From positions 43,450 to 107,449 of the forward strand of contig NZ_JAQMYP010000036.1 of assembly GCF_028369295.1 (NCBI RefSeq): a stretch of 64,000 bases of DNA, given 5' to 3'. The stretch comes from Streptomyces sp. HD (GTDB lineage: Bacteria > Actinomycetota > Actinomycetes > Streptomycetales > Streptomycetaceae). Made by a program: the position numbers and the translations under genes. The notes under the pieces are model-generated. The model was not told the origin of the DNA. It did not search any database and saw only the letters and a list, made by a program, of their open reading frames with translations. How positions within the stretch are numbered: position 1 is the first letter of the stretch; each line of letters begins with the position of its first letter. Positions 49,197 to 59,266 of this stretch are shown one piece after another.

Positions 49197-49404
49197 TCAG
49201 CTCTTGGTCGCCGACGCCGCCGCGCTCGGTGCACCGCTCGGGGCGCCACCGGGCGCCCCGGACGGCGGCCGGCAAGACGACGACTGCCGACCGGAGTTGC
49301 CACTGTTCGAGTTCTTACGACGAGTCGCCGGATCCGCAGGCCCCCAGGGCCAGGGGCGAGAGCGCCAGCAGGGCCACGGCGGGGAGAAGACGCGCACGCT
49401 TCAT
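49197..49404 (-). pseudogene. Small lipoprotein gene interrupted by a frameshift
   Basis: From ATG 49404 (GGAGCT upstream) the frame reads MKRARLLPAVALLALSPLAL then GACGSGDSS and stops at 49315. LALGAC is a perfect lipobox (Cys23). The next frame continues the expected mature tail, Asn/Ser-rich NSNSGNSGRQSSSCRPP and then GAPGGAPSGAPSAAASATKS, stopping at 49197. A single-base shift near 49318-49330 therefore splits a roughly 68-aa lipoprotein. It could be a real mutation or a sequence error. The 195 bases upstream (49405-49599) hold no gene I can support. Confidence 0.65.
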
Positions 49405-49599
49405 GAGAAACAGCTCCATGGAAGATGAGGAGAGTCCTTGGAGCCGGAACTCAACCAACGCCGCTCAGGGCTTCCTTGAGGTCCTGCTGTCGATCACCTG
49501 TGCGCCGGGCAAAGCACCGCCCAAGAGGCCTCGCCGACCTGCGCGTTCCCTCGGAGCCTCGCGCCACTCGCTGGTACAGGCCCGTGACACAACGGGGCC

Positions 49600-50463
49600 T
49601 CAGCCCAGCCGCACCCGCGCCAGCTGCCTCGACTGGGCCACCAGCCGGTCCGCGCTGTCCCAGACCTCCGCGTCCTCCTCCAGGAACCCGCCCGCGAGGT
49701 TGCGCGTCGTGATCGACACCCGCAGCGGCCCCGGGGCCGGGCGGCAGCGTATGTGGACCGTGAGTTCGACCGTGGGGACCCAGCCGGAGATGCCGATCTC
49801 GAAGGCGGTCGGCGGCAGGGCGTCCACCGCGAGCAGCAGGGACAGCGGGTCGGCGTCGCGGCCGTCGGCGAGGCCGAACCAGGCCCGCATCTCGCCCTTG
49901 CCCGAGGGCTGGCCCAGCGCCCAGCCCAGGGTCGACGGGTCGAGCTTGAGCATCAGGCGGTCGGCGATCGCCGAGCTGCCCGACACCGGTGCCGGACCGT
50001 CCTCGGGGCCGAAGCAGTGGCCCATCGGCGGGATCGCGGGCGGCTTGGCCGTCGTACGAACGTCGTCGGGGAGGGCGTCGAGGTCGCCGTAGGAGGCGAG
50101 GACGCGGATGCGTTCGACCTCGTTGCCCTGGTCGTCGTACTGGAAGAGCGAGGCCTGGCCGGTGGACAGGGTGCGGCCCGTGCGGACCACGTCCGTGCGG
50201 ACGACCGCCGGGCCCGGTTGGGACGCGGTCAGGTAGTGCGCGGAGATGGTGAACGGGTCGCCGTGCGGCAGGGCGTCCGCGAGGGCGCGGCCGAGGACGG
50301 CCAGCAGATAGCCGCCGTTGACGGCGCTGATGATGGTCCAGCCGGCGGAGAGGTCGATGTCGTAGACGCCGGGTTCGCGCAGGGTGAGCGCGGTGTCGCG
50401 GTCGAACTCGCTGTCGCCGATCGTGGCCCGTGGGGCCGTCGGTGCGGAGGCTGCTTCTGGCAT
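49600..50463 (-). CDS. Acyl-CoA thioesterase-like protein (TesB/4HBT_3 family)
   Basis: 287 aa double hot-dog protein. Seen: SAGWTIISAVNGGYLLAVLG (catalytic Asn/Gly region of the first hot-dog), PFTISAHYLTASQPGPAVVR, and a second repeat from LMLKLDPSTLGWALG to ITTRNLAGGFLEEDAEVWDS ending ADRLVAQSRQLARVR. Hydrolyses acyl-CoA thioesters by family. ATG 50463 has no Shine-Dalgarno; TACCGT (complement of 50470-50475) ends seven bases upstream, so it is probably leaderless. Confidence 0.9.
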   Translation of the reverse strand: MPEAASAPTAPRATIGDSEFDRDTALTLREPGVYDIDLSAGWTIISAVNGGYLLAVLGRALADALPHGDPFTISAHYLTASQPGPAVVRTDVVRTGRTLSTGQASLFQYDDQGNEVERIRVLASYGDLDALPDDVRTTAKPPAIPPMGHCFGPEDGPAPVSGSSAIADRLMLKLDPSTLGWALGQPSGKGEMRAWFGLADGRDADPLSLLLAVDALPPTAFEIGISGWVPTVELTVHIRCRPAPGPLRVSITTRNLAGGFLEEDAEVWDSADRLVAQSRQLARVRLG

Positions 50464-50606
50464 GGATGAACGGTACAACAGCAAACTACTAAGCGGTAGC
50501 TTTTCGCTCTCCGTGCAGGCCGAAAGGCATTGAGACCTGGGCAACTTTTCGGTAAGTGTCCCTGGTCGCCCGAAACCCGGAGCCCGTTCTCGCCCTCTAT
50601 GAGGAC

Positions 50607-51845
50607 ATGAGTCTCACCGGGACCCCGTTCCTCTACACGCTTGTCACGCTGTGCGCCGTGGCCGTCGTGCTGCCGCTGGTCCTCTGGTCGCGAGTGCGCG
50701 GGCCCAGGGTCGTGCGGACCGTCGCCAGAATGCTGATGGTGCTGTTCGCCCAGGGCACGGCGGTCGCCCTGGTGTTCACCATGGTCAACAACTCCAACCA
50801 GCTGTACGACAACTGGGGCGACCTGCTCGGCACCAGCGACCATGTCGCGGAGGCGGCCGACCTCGGGGTGAGCGGGACCGGCGGGATCGCGCTGGAGAAG
50901 CTGCCCAAGGTGCGGCAGACCTTCAAGCCGGCCAAGGGTCCGGGCATGCGCGCGGAGGGCGGTGTACTCGTCACGCAGCTCAAGGGCCGGGTGTCCGGGG
51001 TGCACGCCGAGGTCAACGTCTGGCTGCCGCCGCAGTACCACGAGCCCGCCTACCGCAATCACCGGTTCCCGGTGGTCGAGGTGCTGCCGGGCTACCCGGG
51101 CTCGTCGAAGGCCTGGTACGGGACGATGGACGCGCCCCAGCAGCTGGCGCCGCTGATGCGCAGCGGGCAGATCGAGCCGTTCATCATCGTCTCGCCGCGC
51201 ACCACGCTGCTGCCGGGCAAGGACACCGGCTGCGCGAACATACCCGGCAAGGTCAACGCCGACAGCTGGCTCAGCATCGACGTGCCGAAGATGGTCATGG
51301 ACAACTTCCGGGCCAAGGCCGCGCCGGACGGCTGGGCGGTCGCCGGGTACTCGGCGGGCGCGCACTGCGCGGCGAAGCTGGCGGTCGCCCACCCCGACCG
51401 TTACCGGGCCGCGGTCAGCATGTCGGGGTACAACGACCCCTCCGCCGTACCCCAGTCGCTGGCCGGCAGGTCCCGGGCGCTGCGGGCGGCGAACAACCCG
51501 TACATGCTCCTGAAGAACGCCCCTGTCCCGCCGCGCGTCGCGCTCTACATGTCCGGTCAGCCCCGCGACGGGTACGAGGCGGCGATGGCCCTCAAGCAGG
51601 TCGCGAAGGCGCCGACGACCGTGAACGTGGTGTTCGTCCCGAAGAACGCGGGCGGCCACACCATGGCGCTGTGGAAGCCGCAGGTCGTGCCCGCGTTCCG
51701 CTGGCTGACCGAGGTGATGGGGACGCAAGCCAGGGCCGGCACGGAGTCGGGGACTACTCCTCGCGCACCGTCGACCGCCGGTTCCAGGCACGCGGAGCTC
51801 GCCAGTGGAACCGCATCGCGAGAAGACGCAGCACGAAAGCCGTGA
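50607..51845 (+). CDS. Membrane-anchored esterase (antigen 85/esterase D-like alpha/beta hydrolase)
   Basis: 412 aa. Two N-terminal membrane segments (about 5-25 and 40-60, LMVLFAQGTAVALVFTMV), then an extracytoplasmic esterase domain: NVWLPPQYHEPAYRNHRFPV, VVEVLPGYPGSSKAW, nucleophile GYSAGAHCA, VSMSGYNDP and His in GGHTMALWKPQVVPAF. Similar proteins include mycolyltransferase-fold enzymes. The C-terminal 50 residues are Thr/Ser/Arg-rich and overlap the convergent TRIC gene by 92 bases. Start ATG 50607 by similarity (MSLTGTPFLYTLV); GTG 50556 is an alternative. Confidence 0.86.
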   Translation: MSLTGTPFLYTLVTLCAVAVVLPLVLWSRVRGPRVVRTVARMLMVLFAQGTAVALVFTMVNNSNQLYDNWGDLLGTSDHVAEAADLGVSGTGGIALEKLPKVRQTFKPAKGPGMRAEGGVLVTQLKGRVSGVHAEVNVWLPPQYHEPAYRNHRFPVVEVLPGYPGSSKAWYGTMDAPQQLAPLMRSGQIEPFIIVSPRTTLLPGKDTGCANIPGKVNADSWLSIDVPKMVMDNFRAKAAPDGWAVAGYSAGAHCAAKLAVAHPDRYRAAVSMSGYNDPSAVPQSLAGRSRALRAANNPYMLLKNAPVPPRVALYMSGQPRDGYEAAMALKQVAKAPTTVNVVFVPKNAGGHTMALWKPQVVPAFRWLTEVMGTQARAGTESGTTPRAPSTAGSRHAELASGTASREDAARKP

Positions 51846-52410
51846 CGGCCGCGAAGGCGCTGGTGAGCGGGGTCAGGGCGTCGTAGCGGATGCACAGGAC
51901 GACCATCGTGGCGCCGACCATCGCCGGGACCGCGTACAGGTCGCGGTCCCAGCGCAGCAGGGACGGCACCTCGTTGGCCAGGACGTCGCGCAGCACACCG
52001 CCGCCCACGGCGGTCGCGAGGCCCAGGCAGGCGGAGGCGGTGAGGCCGAGTCCGTACTCGTACGCCTTCGTCGTCCCGGCGACGCAGAACAGACCGAGGC
52101 CCGCCGCGTCGAAGACGTTCACGCCGGTCTGGATGCGCTCCACGTGCGGGTGGAGGAAGAAGACGAGAAGCGCGGCGAGCAGCGGGGTGAGGAAGTAGCC
52201 CAGGTCCGTGAAGGCGGCCGGCGGTACGGCACCGATCACCACATCCCGGAACAGCCCGCCGCCCAGGGCGGTGACCTCGGCGAGGACGGCCATGCCGAAG
52301 ATGTCGAAGTTCTTGCGGACGGCCAGCAGCGCGCCGGAGATCGCGAAGACGAAGATGCCGATCAGGTCGAGCGTGTGCTGGACGGACGGGCTGAACAATT
52401 GCTGGAGCAC
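51754..52410 (-). CDS. Trimeric intracellular cation channel family protein (TRIC/YicG-like)
   Basis: 218 aa with about seven helices and two inverted glycine-rich repeats: VFAISGALLAVRKNFDIFGM, VTALGGGLFRDVV, then DAAGLGLFCVAGTTKAYEYG and TAVGGGVLRDVLANEVP. These duplicated GGGxxRD motifs are characteristic of prokaryotic TRIC K+ channels. Start chosen at GTG 52410 because a longer frame to 52449 would begin inside the opp terminator; the ribosome binding site is poor. Its last 92 bases overlap the convergent esterase gene. Confidence 0.88.
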   Translation of the reverse strand: MLQQLFSPSVQHTLDLIGIFVFAISGALLAVRKNFDIFGMAVLAEVTALGGGLFRDVVIGAVPPAAFTDLGYFLTPLLAALLVFFLHPHVERIQTGVNVFDAAGLGLFCVAGTTKAYEYGLGLTASACLGLATAVGGGVLRDVLANEVPSLLRWDRDLYAVPAMVGATMVVLCIRYDALTPLTSAFAAVTAFVLRLLAMRFHWRAPRAWNRRSTVREE

Positions 52411-52426
52411 CCGTACATTCTTGCGC

Positions 52427-52470
52427 AGCGCAAAGCCCTCGCCTTGCAAAGGAAGGCGAGGGCTTGCGCT
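52427..52470 (-). terminator. Strong terminator closing the opp operon
   Basis: AAGCCCTCGCCTT and AAGGCGAGGGCTT are a perfect 13-bp inverted repeat, extended by AGCGC/GCGCT outside, total 18 bp with a short loop, 8 bases beyond the oppF stop. Confidence 0.85.
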
Positions 52471-52478
52471 GGGCTGGG

Positions 52479-53816
52479 CTACTTCTCGGTGGAATCCGAG
52501 GACGGGGTGGACTCCTCGGACGAGGCATCCGCGGAAGTGGCCTCGGCCTCGGTGGCCTCCTCGGATGCCGTCTCCTCGGCCTCGGCAACCTCCGAGGCCT
52601 CAGCAGCCTCCGAGGGCTCAGCGACCGCCTCGGCCTCCACCTGCGCCGCCACCGCGGCGGACGTCGCCGCCGACTCCGCCAGGACCTCGTCGGCCACCAG
52701 CTCGGCGGCCTCCTTGGCCACGGACAGCAGCACCGTGTCCTGCGGCTGCTGGTCCTCGAAGTTCTCCGGGTGGTGGCAGGCGACCCGCTGACCGGGCACC
52801 AGCTCCTTCAGCGGCGGCTCGGTCGTCGTGCAGATCTGCGTCGCCTTCCAGCACCGGGTGTGGAAGCGGCAGCCGCTCGGCGGGGAGATCGGCGAGGGCA
52901 CGTCGCCCTTGAGCAGGATGCGCTCGCTCTTGGCCGCCCTGCGCCGCGGGTCCGGGATCGGCACCGCCGACATCAGCGCCTTGGTGTACGGGTGCATCGG
53001 CGCCTTGTACAGCGAGTCGCGGTCGGCCAGCTCCACGATCTTGCCGAGGTACATCACCGCGATCCGGTCCGAGACGTGCCGGACGACCGAGAGGTCGTGC
53101 GCGATGATCACGTACGTCAGGCCGAGCTCCTGCTGGAGGTCGTCGAGGAGGTTGACGACCTGCGCCTGGATGGACACGTCCAGCGCGGAGACCGGCTCGT
53201 CGGCCACCACGAGCTTGGGGTTGAGCGCGAGCGCGCGGGCGATGCCGATGCGCTGGCGCTGACCGCCGGAGAACTCGTGCGGGTAGCGGTTGTAGTGCTC
53301 GGGGTTGAGTCCGACCACCGACAGCAGCCGCTGCACTTCCTTCTTGATGCCGCCCTCGGGCGTGACGCCCTGGAGCTTGAAGGGAGCGCCGACGATCGTG
53401 CCGATGGTGTGCCGGGGGTTCAGCGAGGAGTACGGGTCCTGGAAGATCATCTGCACGTCGCGGCGCAGCGGGCGCATCCCGCCGACGCCGAGGTGCGTGA
53501 TGTCCCGGCCCTCGAACTCCACCTTGCCGGCGGTCGGTTCGAGCAGCCGCGTGATCAGCCGGCCCATCGTCGACTTGCCGCAGCCCGACTCGCCCACGAC
53601 GCCCAGGGTCTCACCGGCCCTGACCTCGAAGTCGATGCCGTCGACGGCGTGCACCGCGCCGACCTGCCGCTGGAACAGGCCCTTCTTGATCGGGAAGTGC
53701 TTCTGCAGCCCCGACACCCGCAGCAGGACCTCGCCGGGGGCGGCGTCCTTGGTGAGGGTGGCACCGTCGCTCTTCGCGGGAGTGGTCACGGCTGTGTCCT
53801 TGGGATTCTCGCTCAC
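52479..53816 (-). CDS. Oligopeptide ABC transporter ATP-binding protein (OppF/DppF)
   Basis: 445 aa. Walker A GESGCGKS, Q-loop IFQDPYSSLNPRHT, signature FSGGQRQRIG, Walker B VVADEPVSALD, H-loop AHDLSVVRH, and the C-terminal Cys segment GCRFHTRCWKATQIC. About 90 extra residues at the C-terminus are an Ala/Glu/Ser-only acidic low-complexity tail (from about 355 to the end), unusual for OppF. GTG start overlaps the oppD stop by four bases. Last gene of the operon. Confidence 0.93.
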   Translation of the reverse strand: MSENPKDTAVTTPAKSDGATLTKDAAPGEVLLRVSGLQKHFPIKKGLFQRQVGAVHAVDGIDFEVRAGETLGVVGESGCGKSTMGRLITRLLEPTAGKVEFEGRDITHLGVGGMRPLRRDVQMIFQDPYSSLNPRHTIGTIVGAPFKLQGVTPEGGIKKEVQRLLSVVGLNPEHYNRYPHEFSGGQRQRIGIARALALNPKLVVADEPVSALDVSIQAQVVNLLDDLQQELGLTYVIIAHDLSVVRHVSDRIAVMYLGKIVELADRDSLYKAPMHPYTKALMSAVPIPDPRRRAAKSERILLKGDVPSPISPPSGCRFHTRCWKATQICTTTEPPLKELVPGQRVACHHPENFEDQQPQDTVLLSVAKEAAELVADEVLAESAATSAAVAAQVEAEAVAEPSEAAEASEVAEAEETASEEATEAEATSADASSEESTPSSDSTEK

Positions 53817-54906
53817 AGCTTCGGCGCAATCTCTTCGGTCCAGATACGCTGCCGCTGCTCCATGGTCAGATGGCAGGCGGCCCAGTGCCGGCTGCCGGCC
53901 TCGGTCAGCTCCGGGCGGACGGTACGGGTGACGTTGTCCTTGGGGAGGTCCGCGTACGGGCAGCGGGGGTGGAAGGCACAGCCCGACGGGATGTTGATCA
54001 GCGAGGGCGGGGCGCCCTTGACCGGGATGAGCCGGTCCTGCTGCTCACGGTCCAGCCGCGGCATCGAGCCGAGCAGCCCCCAGGTGTAGGGGTGGCGGGG
54101 CTCGTAGAAGACCTCCTCGGCCGGTCCGCGCTCGACACAGCGGCCGCCGTACATCACGAGGATGTCGTCGGCCAGTTCGGCGACGACGCCGAGGTCGTGG
54201 GTGATGATGATGACCGCGGAGCCGAACTCCGACTGCAGATCGCGGATGAGGTCGAGGATCTGCGCCTGGACGGTGACGTCCAGGGCGGTGGTCGGCTCGT
54301 CCGCGATGAGCAGTTCGGGGTTGTTGACCAGCGACATCGCGATCATGGCGCGCTGGCGCATACCGCCGGAGAACTCGTGCGGGTAGCTGTCGACCCGCTT
54401 GTCCGGCTGCGGGATGCCCACCCGATCGAGCATCTCGACCGCACGGCGCTTCGCGGTCTTCTTGTCGACGTCGTGGTGGATGCGGTACGCCTCCACGATC
54501 TGGTGGCCGATCGTGTAGTACGGGTGCAGCGCGGACAGCGGGTCCTGGAAGATCATCGCCATGTCGCGGCCGCGCAGCTTGCGGACGTGGTCCGGGTCGG
54601 CGGACAGCAACTCGGTGCCGTTCAGCCAGATCTCGCCGGAGATCTGCGCCTTGCGCTTGCCGTACTGGCCGGCGGTGTGCAGGCCCATGATGCCGAGCGA
54701 GGTCACCGACTTGCCGGAGCCCGACTCGCCCACGATGCCGAGGGTCTTGCCCTTCTCCAGCTGGAAGCTGAGTCCGTCGACGGACTTGACCAGGCCGTCG
54801 TCGGTCGGGAAGTGCACCTTCAGATCGCGCACCTCCAGGAAGGAGGTCGGGGCCGGTGAGGTGCCCGTGGGCTCGCCCACGGCCGCTCCGGTCTTGCTGA
54901 GTTCGG

Positions 54907-54910
<4 letters not shown>
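53813..54910 (-). CDS. Oligopeptide ABC transporter ATP-binding protein (OppD/DppD)
   Basis: 365 aa. Walker A GESGSGKS, Q-loop IFQDPLSALHPYY, signature FSGGMRQRAM, Walker B LLIADEPTTALD, H-loop THDLGVVAEL, and the oligo_HPY tail GCAFHPRCPYAD with Cys residues. Start ATG 54910 overlaps the oppB stop (ATGA). Pairs with OppF to energise peptide uptake. Confidence 0.95.
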
Positions 54911-55905
<995 letters not shown>

Positions 55906-56015
55906 AGCTCTCGGCCCGCTGCGGACCGCGGGCCACCGGAGGTCGTCCGATGGCCCGCGGTCACGCCGCGCCGGCCTTCACCTGCCTTTCGTGCCGTATG
56001 GCGGGTGTGCCGGGT

Positions 56016-57806
56016 CTACTTCGGGTTCTTCAGGCCGAGGTTGACGAAGTCGTACATACCGCTGTACGCGTCCGTCGTGTAGACGTTGGCCAGGTTGCTG
56101 GAGCGCCAGTTGATGAACTTCTCGAAGACGAAGGGGAGGTAGTAGCCGCCCTCCATGACCTTGTGGTTGATCTCCGAGGCGATCTTGGTCTTACCCGCGT
56201 CGTCCAGCGTGGTGACGTACTGGTTGAACAGGCCGTCGATCGCCTTGTCCTTGATCAGGGCGAAGTTGTTGTTACCGCTCTCCAGGATGTACTTGCTGCT
56301 CCACAGCGGCAGACCGTAGCCCTGGACGGACGGGAAGTCCGGACCCCAGCCCATGATGATGATGCCGTAGCCCTTCTTCACCACGTTCGAGGGGCTGCCG
56401 ATGATGCCGGTGCTCTGCGAGCCGTCGTACTGGTCGATGTCGGCGGTGATGCCGACCTTCTTCAGCGAGGCCTGGAGGGACTCGGCGGTGGCCACCTCGG
56501 ACGGCTTGTTGTTGCGGACCGCGATGGTGGTCTTGAAGCCGTTCGGCTTGCCGCAGGCCTTCAGCGCTTCCTTGGCCTTGGCGACGTTGCCGCTCTTGTT
56601 GGCACCGGCGAGCTCGTACGGGTCGTACTTCTGGCCCTCGGCACCCGGGACGGACGGCGGCAGCATGTTGGTGCCGATGTCACCACCGGCGACCGGGCCG
56701 CCGCGCGCGTTCTGCAGCGAGACGTGGTCGGCGCCGTAGATCACGGCCTTGCGGCACTCGATGTTGTCGAACGGCTTCACGCTCTGCGGGAAGACCGCGT
56801 AACGGATGTAGCCGGAGACCGGGTTGTCCAGGTTGCCCTTGTGCTGCTTCAGGGCGGTGGTGCGGCCCTGCGGCGACAGACCGGTCTGGCTGAGGTCCAG
56901 GTCGTAGTCGCCCGCGATCAGACGCGCGTCCAGGTCATTGGCGTTGGAGAAGAACTTGACCGTGACCTTGTCCGGGTACGCCTTGCGGATCGGGTCCGAG
57001 GCCTGCTTCCACTCGGCGTTGCGGACCAGCGTCAGGTCCTTGCCCGGGTTGTACGACTCGAACTTGTACGGGCCGGAGGAGAACGGGTGCAGACCGTACT
57101 TGGACTTGGTGTCCTTGTCCTGGCGGACCGGGGACGCCGAGGTCAGCGCCAGCATCTCCTCGAAGTCCGAGTTGGCCTGCGGCAGCTTGAAGACGATGGT
57201 CTTGTCGTCCGGCGTCTCGATGGCCTTCAGGCCCAGCTTGTCGGCCGCCTTGTCCTTGTACGGACCCTTGTACTCGCCCTTGGGGTCGAGCACGTCCTTC
57301 AGGTAGACGGGACCGCCGGACAGCACGTCCTGCGCCCAGACGCGCTCGATGCCGTACTTGATGTCCTTGGAGGTGATCGGCTTGCCGTCCTCCCACGTCA
57401 CCCCGTCACGCAGGGTGTACGTGTAGGTCTTGCCGTCGTCCGAGACCTTGGCGAGCCCGGTGGCGAGGTCCGGGGTCAGCTCGGCGCCGGCCTTGCCGGG
57501 CTCGGTCTTGCCCGTGACGAGCTGACGGCTGTAGTAGCGGGAGAAGTTCCACATGAAGCCGTAGTAGCCACGCGTGGTGTCCCACGAGTCGGCGTCCTGG
57601 GCGCCGGCGAACTTCAGCGTGCCGCCCTTCTTGGCGAGGGAAGCCTGGGCAACCTTGTTGTTCGCGGCGTCGAAGCCGGCCGCACCGTCCTTCGACCCCC
57701 CGTCGTCGTTGCCGCCGCCGCACGCCGCCGTGGTCAGCAGCGCAGCGACCACCGCGGCAGCGGCCATGGCCTGCTTGCGCCGCCCTGAGGTGCGTTGGGT
57801 AGTCAC
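56016..57806 (-). CDS. Oligopeptide-binding lipoprotein (OppA-like, SBP_bac_5)
   Basis: 596 aa. Signal MTTQRTSGRRKQAMAAAAVV then lipobox TTAAC with Cys29 and a Gly/Asp linker. Family blocks: YTYTLRDGVTWEDGKPITSK, SSGPYKFESYNPGKDLTLVR, RNAEWKQASDPIRKAYPDKV, RKAVIYGADHVSLQNA and IIMGWGPDFPSV. Start GTG at 57806 with GGAGGA nine bases upstream. It is the receptor of the importer. In streptomycetes peptide importers of this kind affect development, but this locus is not bldK by position. Confidence 0.94.
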   Translation of the reverse strand: MTTQRTSGRRKQAMAAAAVVAALLTTAACGGGNDDGGSKDGAAGFDAANNKVAQASLAKKGGTLKFAGAQDADSWDTTRGYYGFMWNFSRYYSRQLVTGKTEPGKAGAELTPDLATGLAKVSDDGKTYTYTLRDGVTWEDGKPITSKDIKYGIERVWAQDVLSGGPVYLKDVLDPKGEYKGPYKDKAADKLGLKAIETPDDKTIVFKLPQANSDFEEMLALTSASPVRQDKDTKSKYGLHPFSSGPYKFESYNPGKDLTLVRNAEWKQASDPIRKAYPDKVTVKFFSNANDLDARLIAGDYDLDLSQTGLSPQGRTTALKQHKGNLDNPVSGYIRYAVFPQSVKPFDNIECRKAVIYGADHVSLQNARGGPVAGGDIGTNMLPPSVPGAEGQKYDPYELAGANKSGNVAKAKEALKACGKPNGFKTTIAVRNNKPSEVATAESLQASLKKVGITADIDQYDGSQSTGIIGSPSNVVKKGYGIIIMGWGPDFPSVQGYGLPLWSSKYILESGNNNFALIKDKAIDGLFNQYVTTLDDAGKTKIASEINHKVMEGGYYLPFVFEKFINWRSSNLANVYTTDAYSGMYDFVNLGLKNPK

Positions 57807-57874
57807 GATCTCGGATCCTCCGGAATTGATGAGAGACCCCGTGTGGTGTCACGGGTCGCTTGGGTAACGGCAGT

Positions 57875-58885
57875 TCAGCGGGAGCCCTTCGGGTCGAGCG
57901 CGTCACGCACGCCGTCGCCGAAGAGATTGAAGGCAAGAACGGTGATGAAGATCGCCAGGCCCGGGATCACCATGTACATGGGGTCCGAGTCGTAGTAGTC
58001 GATCGCACTGGAGAGCATCTGCCCCCAGGAGGCCGTGGGCGGCTTGACGCCCACGCCCAGGAAGCTGAGCGCCGCCTCGGTGAGGATGTTGGTGGGGATC
58101 ATCATCGTCGTGTACACGATGATGGGGGCAACAAGGTTGGGCAGAAGTTCCTTGAACAGGATGTAGAACCGCCCGGCGCCGAGTGATCGGGCCGCCTCGA
58201 CGTACTCGCGTTCGCGCAGCGAGAGCGTCTGACCGCGGACCACCCGGCCGATATAGGGCCAGCCGAAGAAGCCGATGACCAGGATCATCACGAACAGCCG
58301 GACTTCGGTTCCGCTCAGTCCGAGCATCTGGTTCGGCATGACGGAGACCAGGGCGATGATGAACAGCAGCTGCGGGAAGGCCAGCAGACCGTCCATGACC
58401 CGGCTGATGACCGAGTCGACCCAGCCGCCGAAGAAGCCGGCCAGGACACCCAGCACGGTGCCGATGACGACCGCGACCAGCGCGGACAGGAAGCCCACGA
58501 GGAGCGAGATCCGGGCGCCGTAGATGATGCGCGCGAAGATGTCGCGGCCGCTGACCGGCTCGACACCCAGCAGATGCTCACCGCTGATGCCGCCCAATGA
58601 CCCGGTCGGCGTGCCGAACAGAGGGTCGATCAAGTCCTCGTGGTGCGTCTCGGGGTCCTGGCCCACGAGACTGGCGATCGCCGGTGCGAGGAGGGCGACG
58701 GCGATGAGCACGAGCACCACGACGCCGCCCGTGAGGGCGAGTTTGTCCCGCTTCAGGCGCTCCCAGGCGATCCGTCCCAGGGAACGCCCCTGTACGGCCT
58801 TGGCGCCGGTTGTGGCAACCGCCGCCGCTTCCTCGGCCGCACTGGGGGCCGCTTCCGCGGTCGGCTCGTGCAATGGTGCCGTCAT
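57875..58885 (-). CDS. Oligopeptide ABC transporter permease (OppC/DppC)
   Basis: 336 aa; Ala/Glu-rich cytoplasmic N-terminus (1-33), then six helices. Family motifs EHLLGVEPVSGRDIFARIIY (GTDxxGRD-like), EAA loop EREYVEAARSLGAGRFYILF and AALSFLGVGVKPPTASWGQM. ATG 58885 with GAGAGGGG about 10 bases upstream. It is the first gene of the operon, upstream of the receptor gene by 68 bases, an order (C-A-B-D-F) unlike the usual A-B-C-D-F. Confidence 0.94.
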   Translation of the reverse strand: MTAPLHEPTAEAAPSAAEEAAAVATTGAKAVQGRSLGRIAWERLKRDKLALTGGVVVLVLIAVALLAPAIASLVGQDPETHHEDLIDPLFGTPTGSLGGISGEHLLGVEPVSGRDIFARIIYGARISLLVGFLSALVAVVIGTVLGVLAGFFGGWVDSVISRVMDGLLAFPQLLFIIALVSVMPNQMLGLSGTEVRLFVMILVIGFFGWPYIGRVVRGQTLSLREREYVEAARSLGAGRFYILFKELLPNLVAPIIVYTTMMIPTNILTEAALSFLGVGVKPPTASWGQMLSSAIDYYDSDPMYMVIPGLAIFITVLAFNLFGDGVRDALDPKGSR

Positions 58886-59266
58886 GTGGCAGGGACCCCT
58901 CTCGACCGGCGGTAGCCGGCCCGCACTTGCCGCTGTGGCGGCGTGATCAGTCCGTCGTACGCAGTGGTACTCAGTCGTCGTACACAGGGGCGAGCACCCC
59001 TGGAGCGGGAGTCTTCAACGCTTCGGCGTTTTGTTGCCAGAGCTGGCGGGGAAAGGATGCGCAACCGTGATGCTGTCTGGCGGGTTCCGTTATCCGAACA
59101 GCAGGTAACGAACGACGGACGCGAGCTACTTGGGGCGTATGAGGGCGGACCGGGACCTTCCGATCGCATCTACGCGCGGAGATTTACCTGTGAAACCGAA
59201 GTCCGTGGCGGTTTGCGCCTACGACAGTCGGGCCACCGACTGAACGGCGGGTCAGTCGGAGAGTGA
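58886..59266 (-). promoter_or_regulatory. Long upstream region of the opp operon
   Basis: 381 bases without a supported gene. It contains a near-direct repeat TCAGTCCGTCGTACGCAG (58947-58964) and TCAGTCGTCGTACACAG (58971-58987), a CAGGGG/CCCCTG hairpin (58985-59002) and an AACGC-TTCG-GCGTT stem (59017-59030). A -10-like GATAAC occurs on the minus strand near 59095. The repeats suggest a regulator site or structured leader; I cannot name it. Confidence 0.45.

Noticed and set aside
52411..52449. TRIC channel starting at TTG 52449
   Set aside because: The start would lie inside the stem of the opp terminator and lacks a ribosome binding site; the GTG at 52410 is more plausible.
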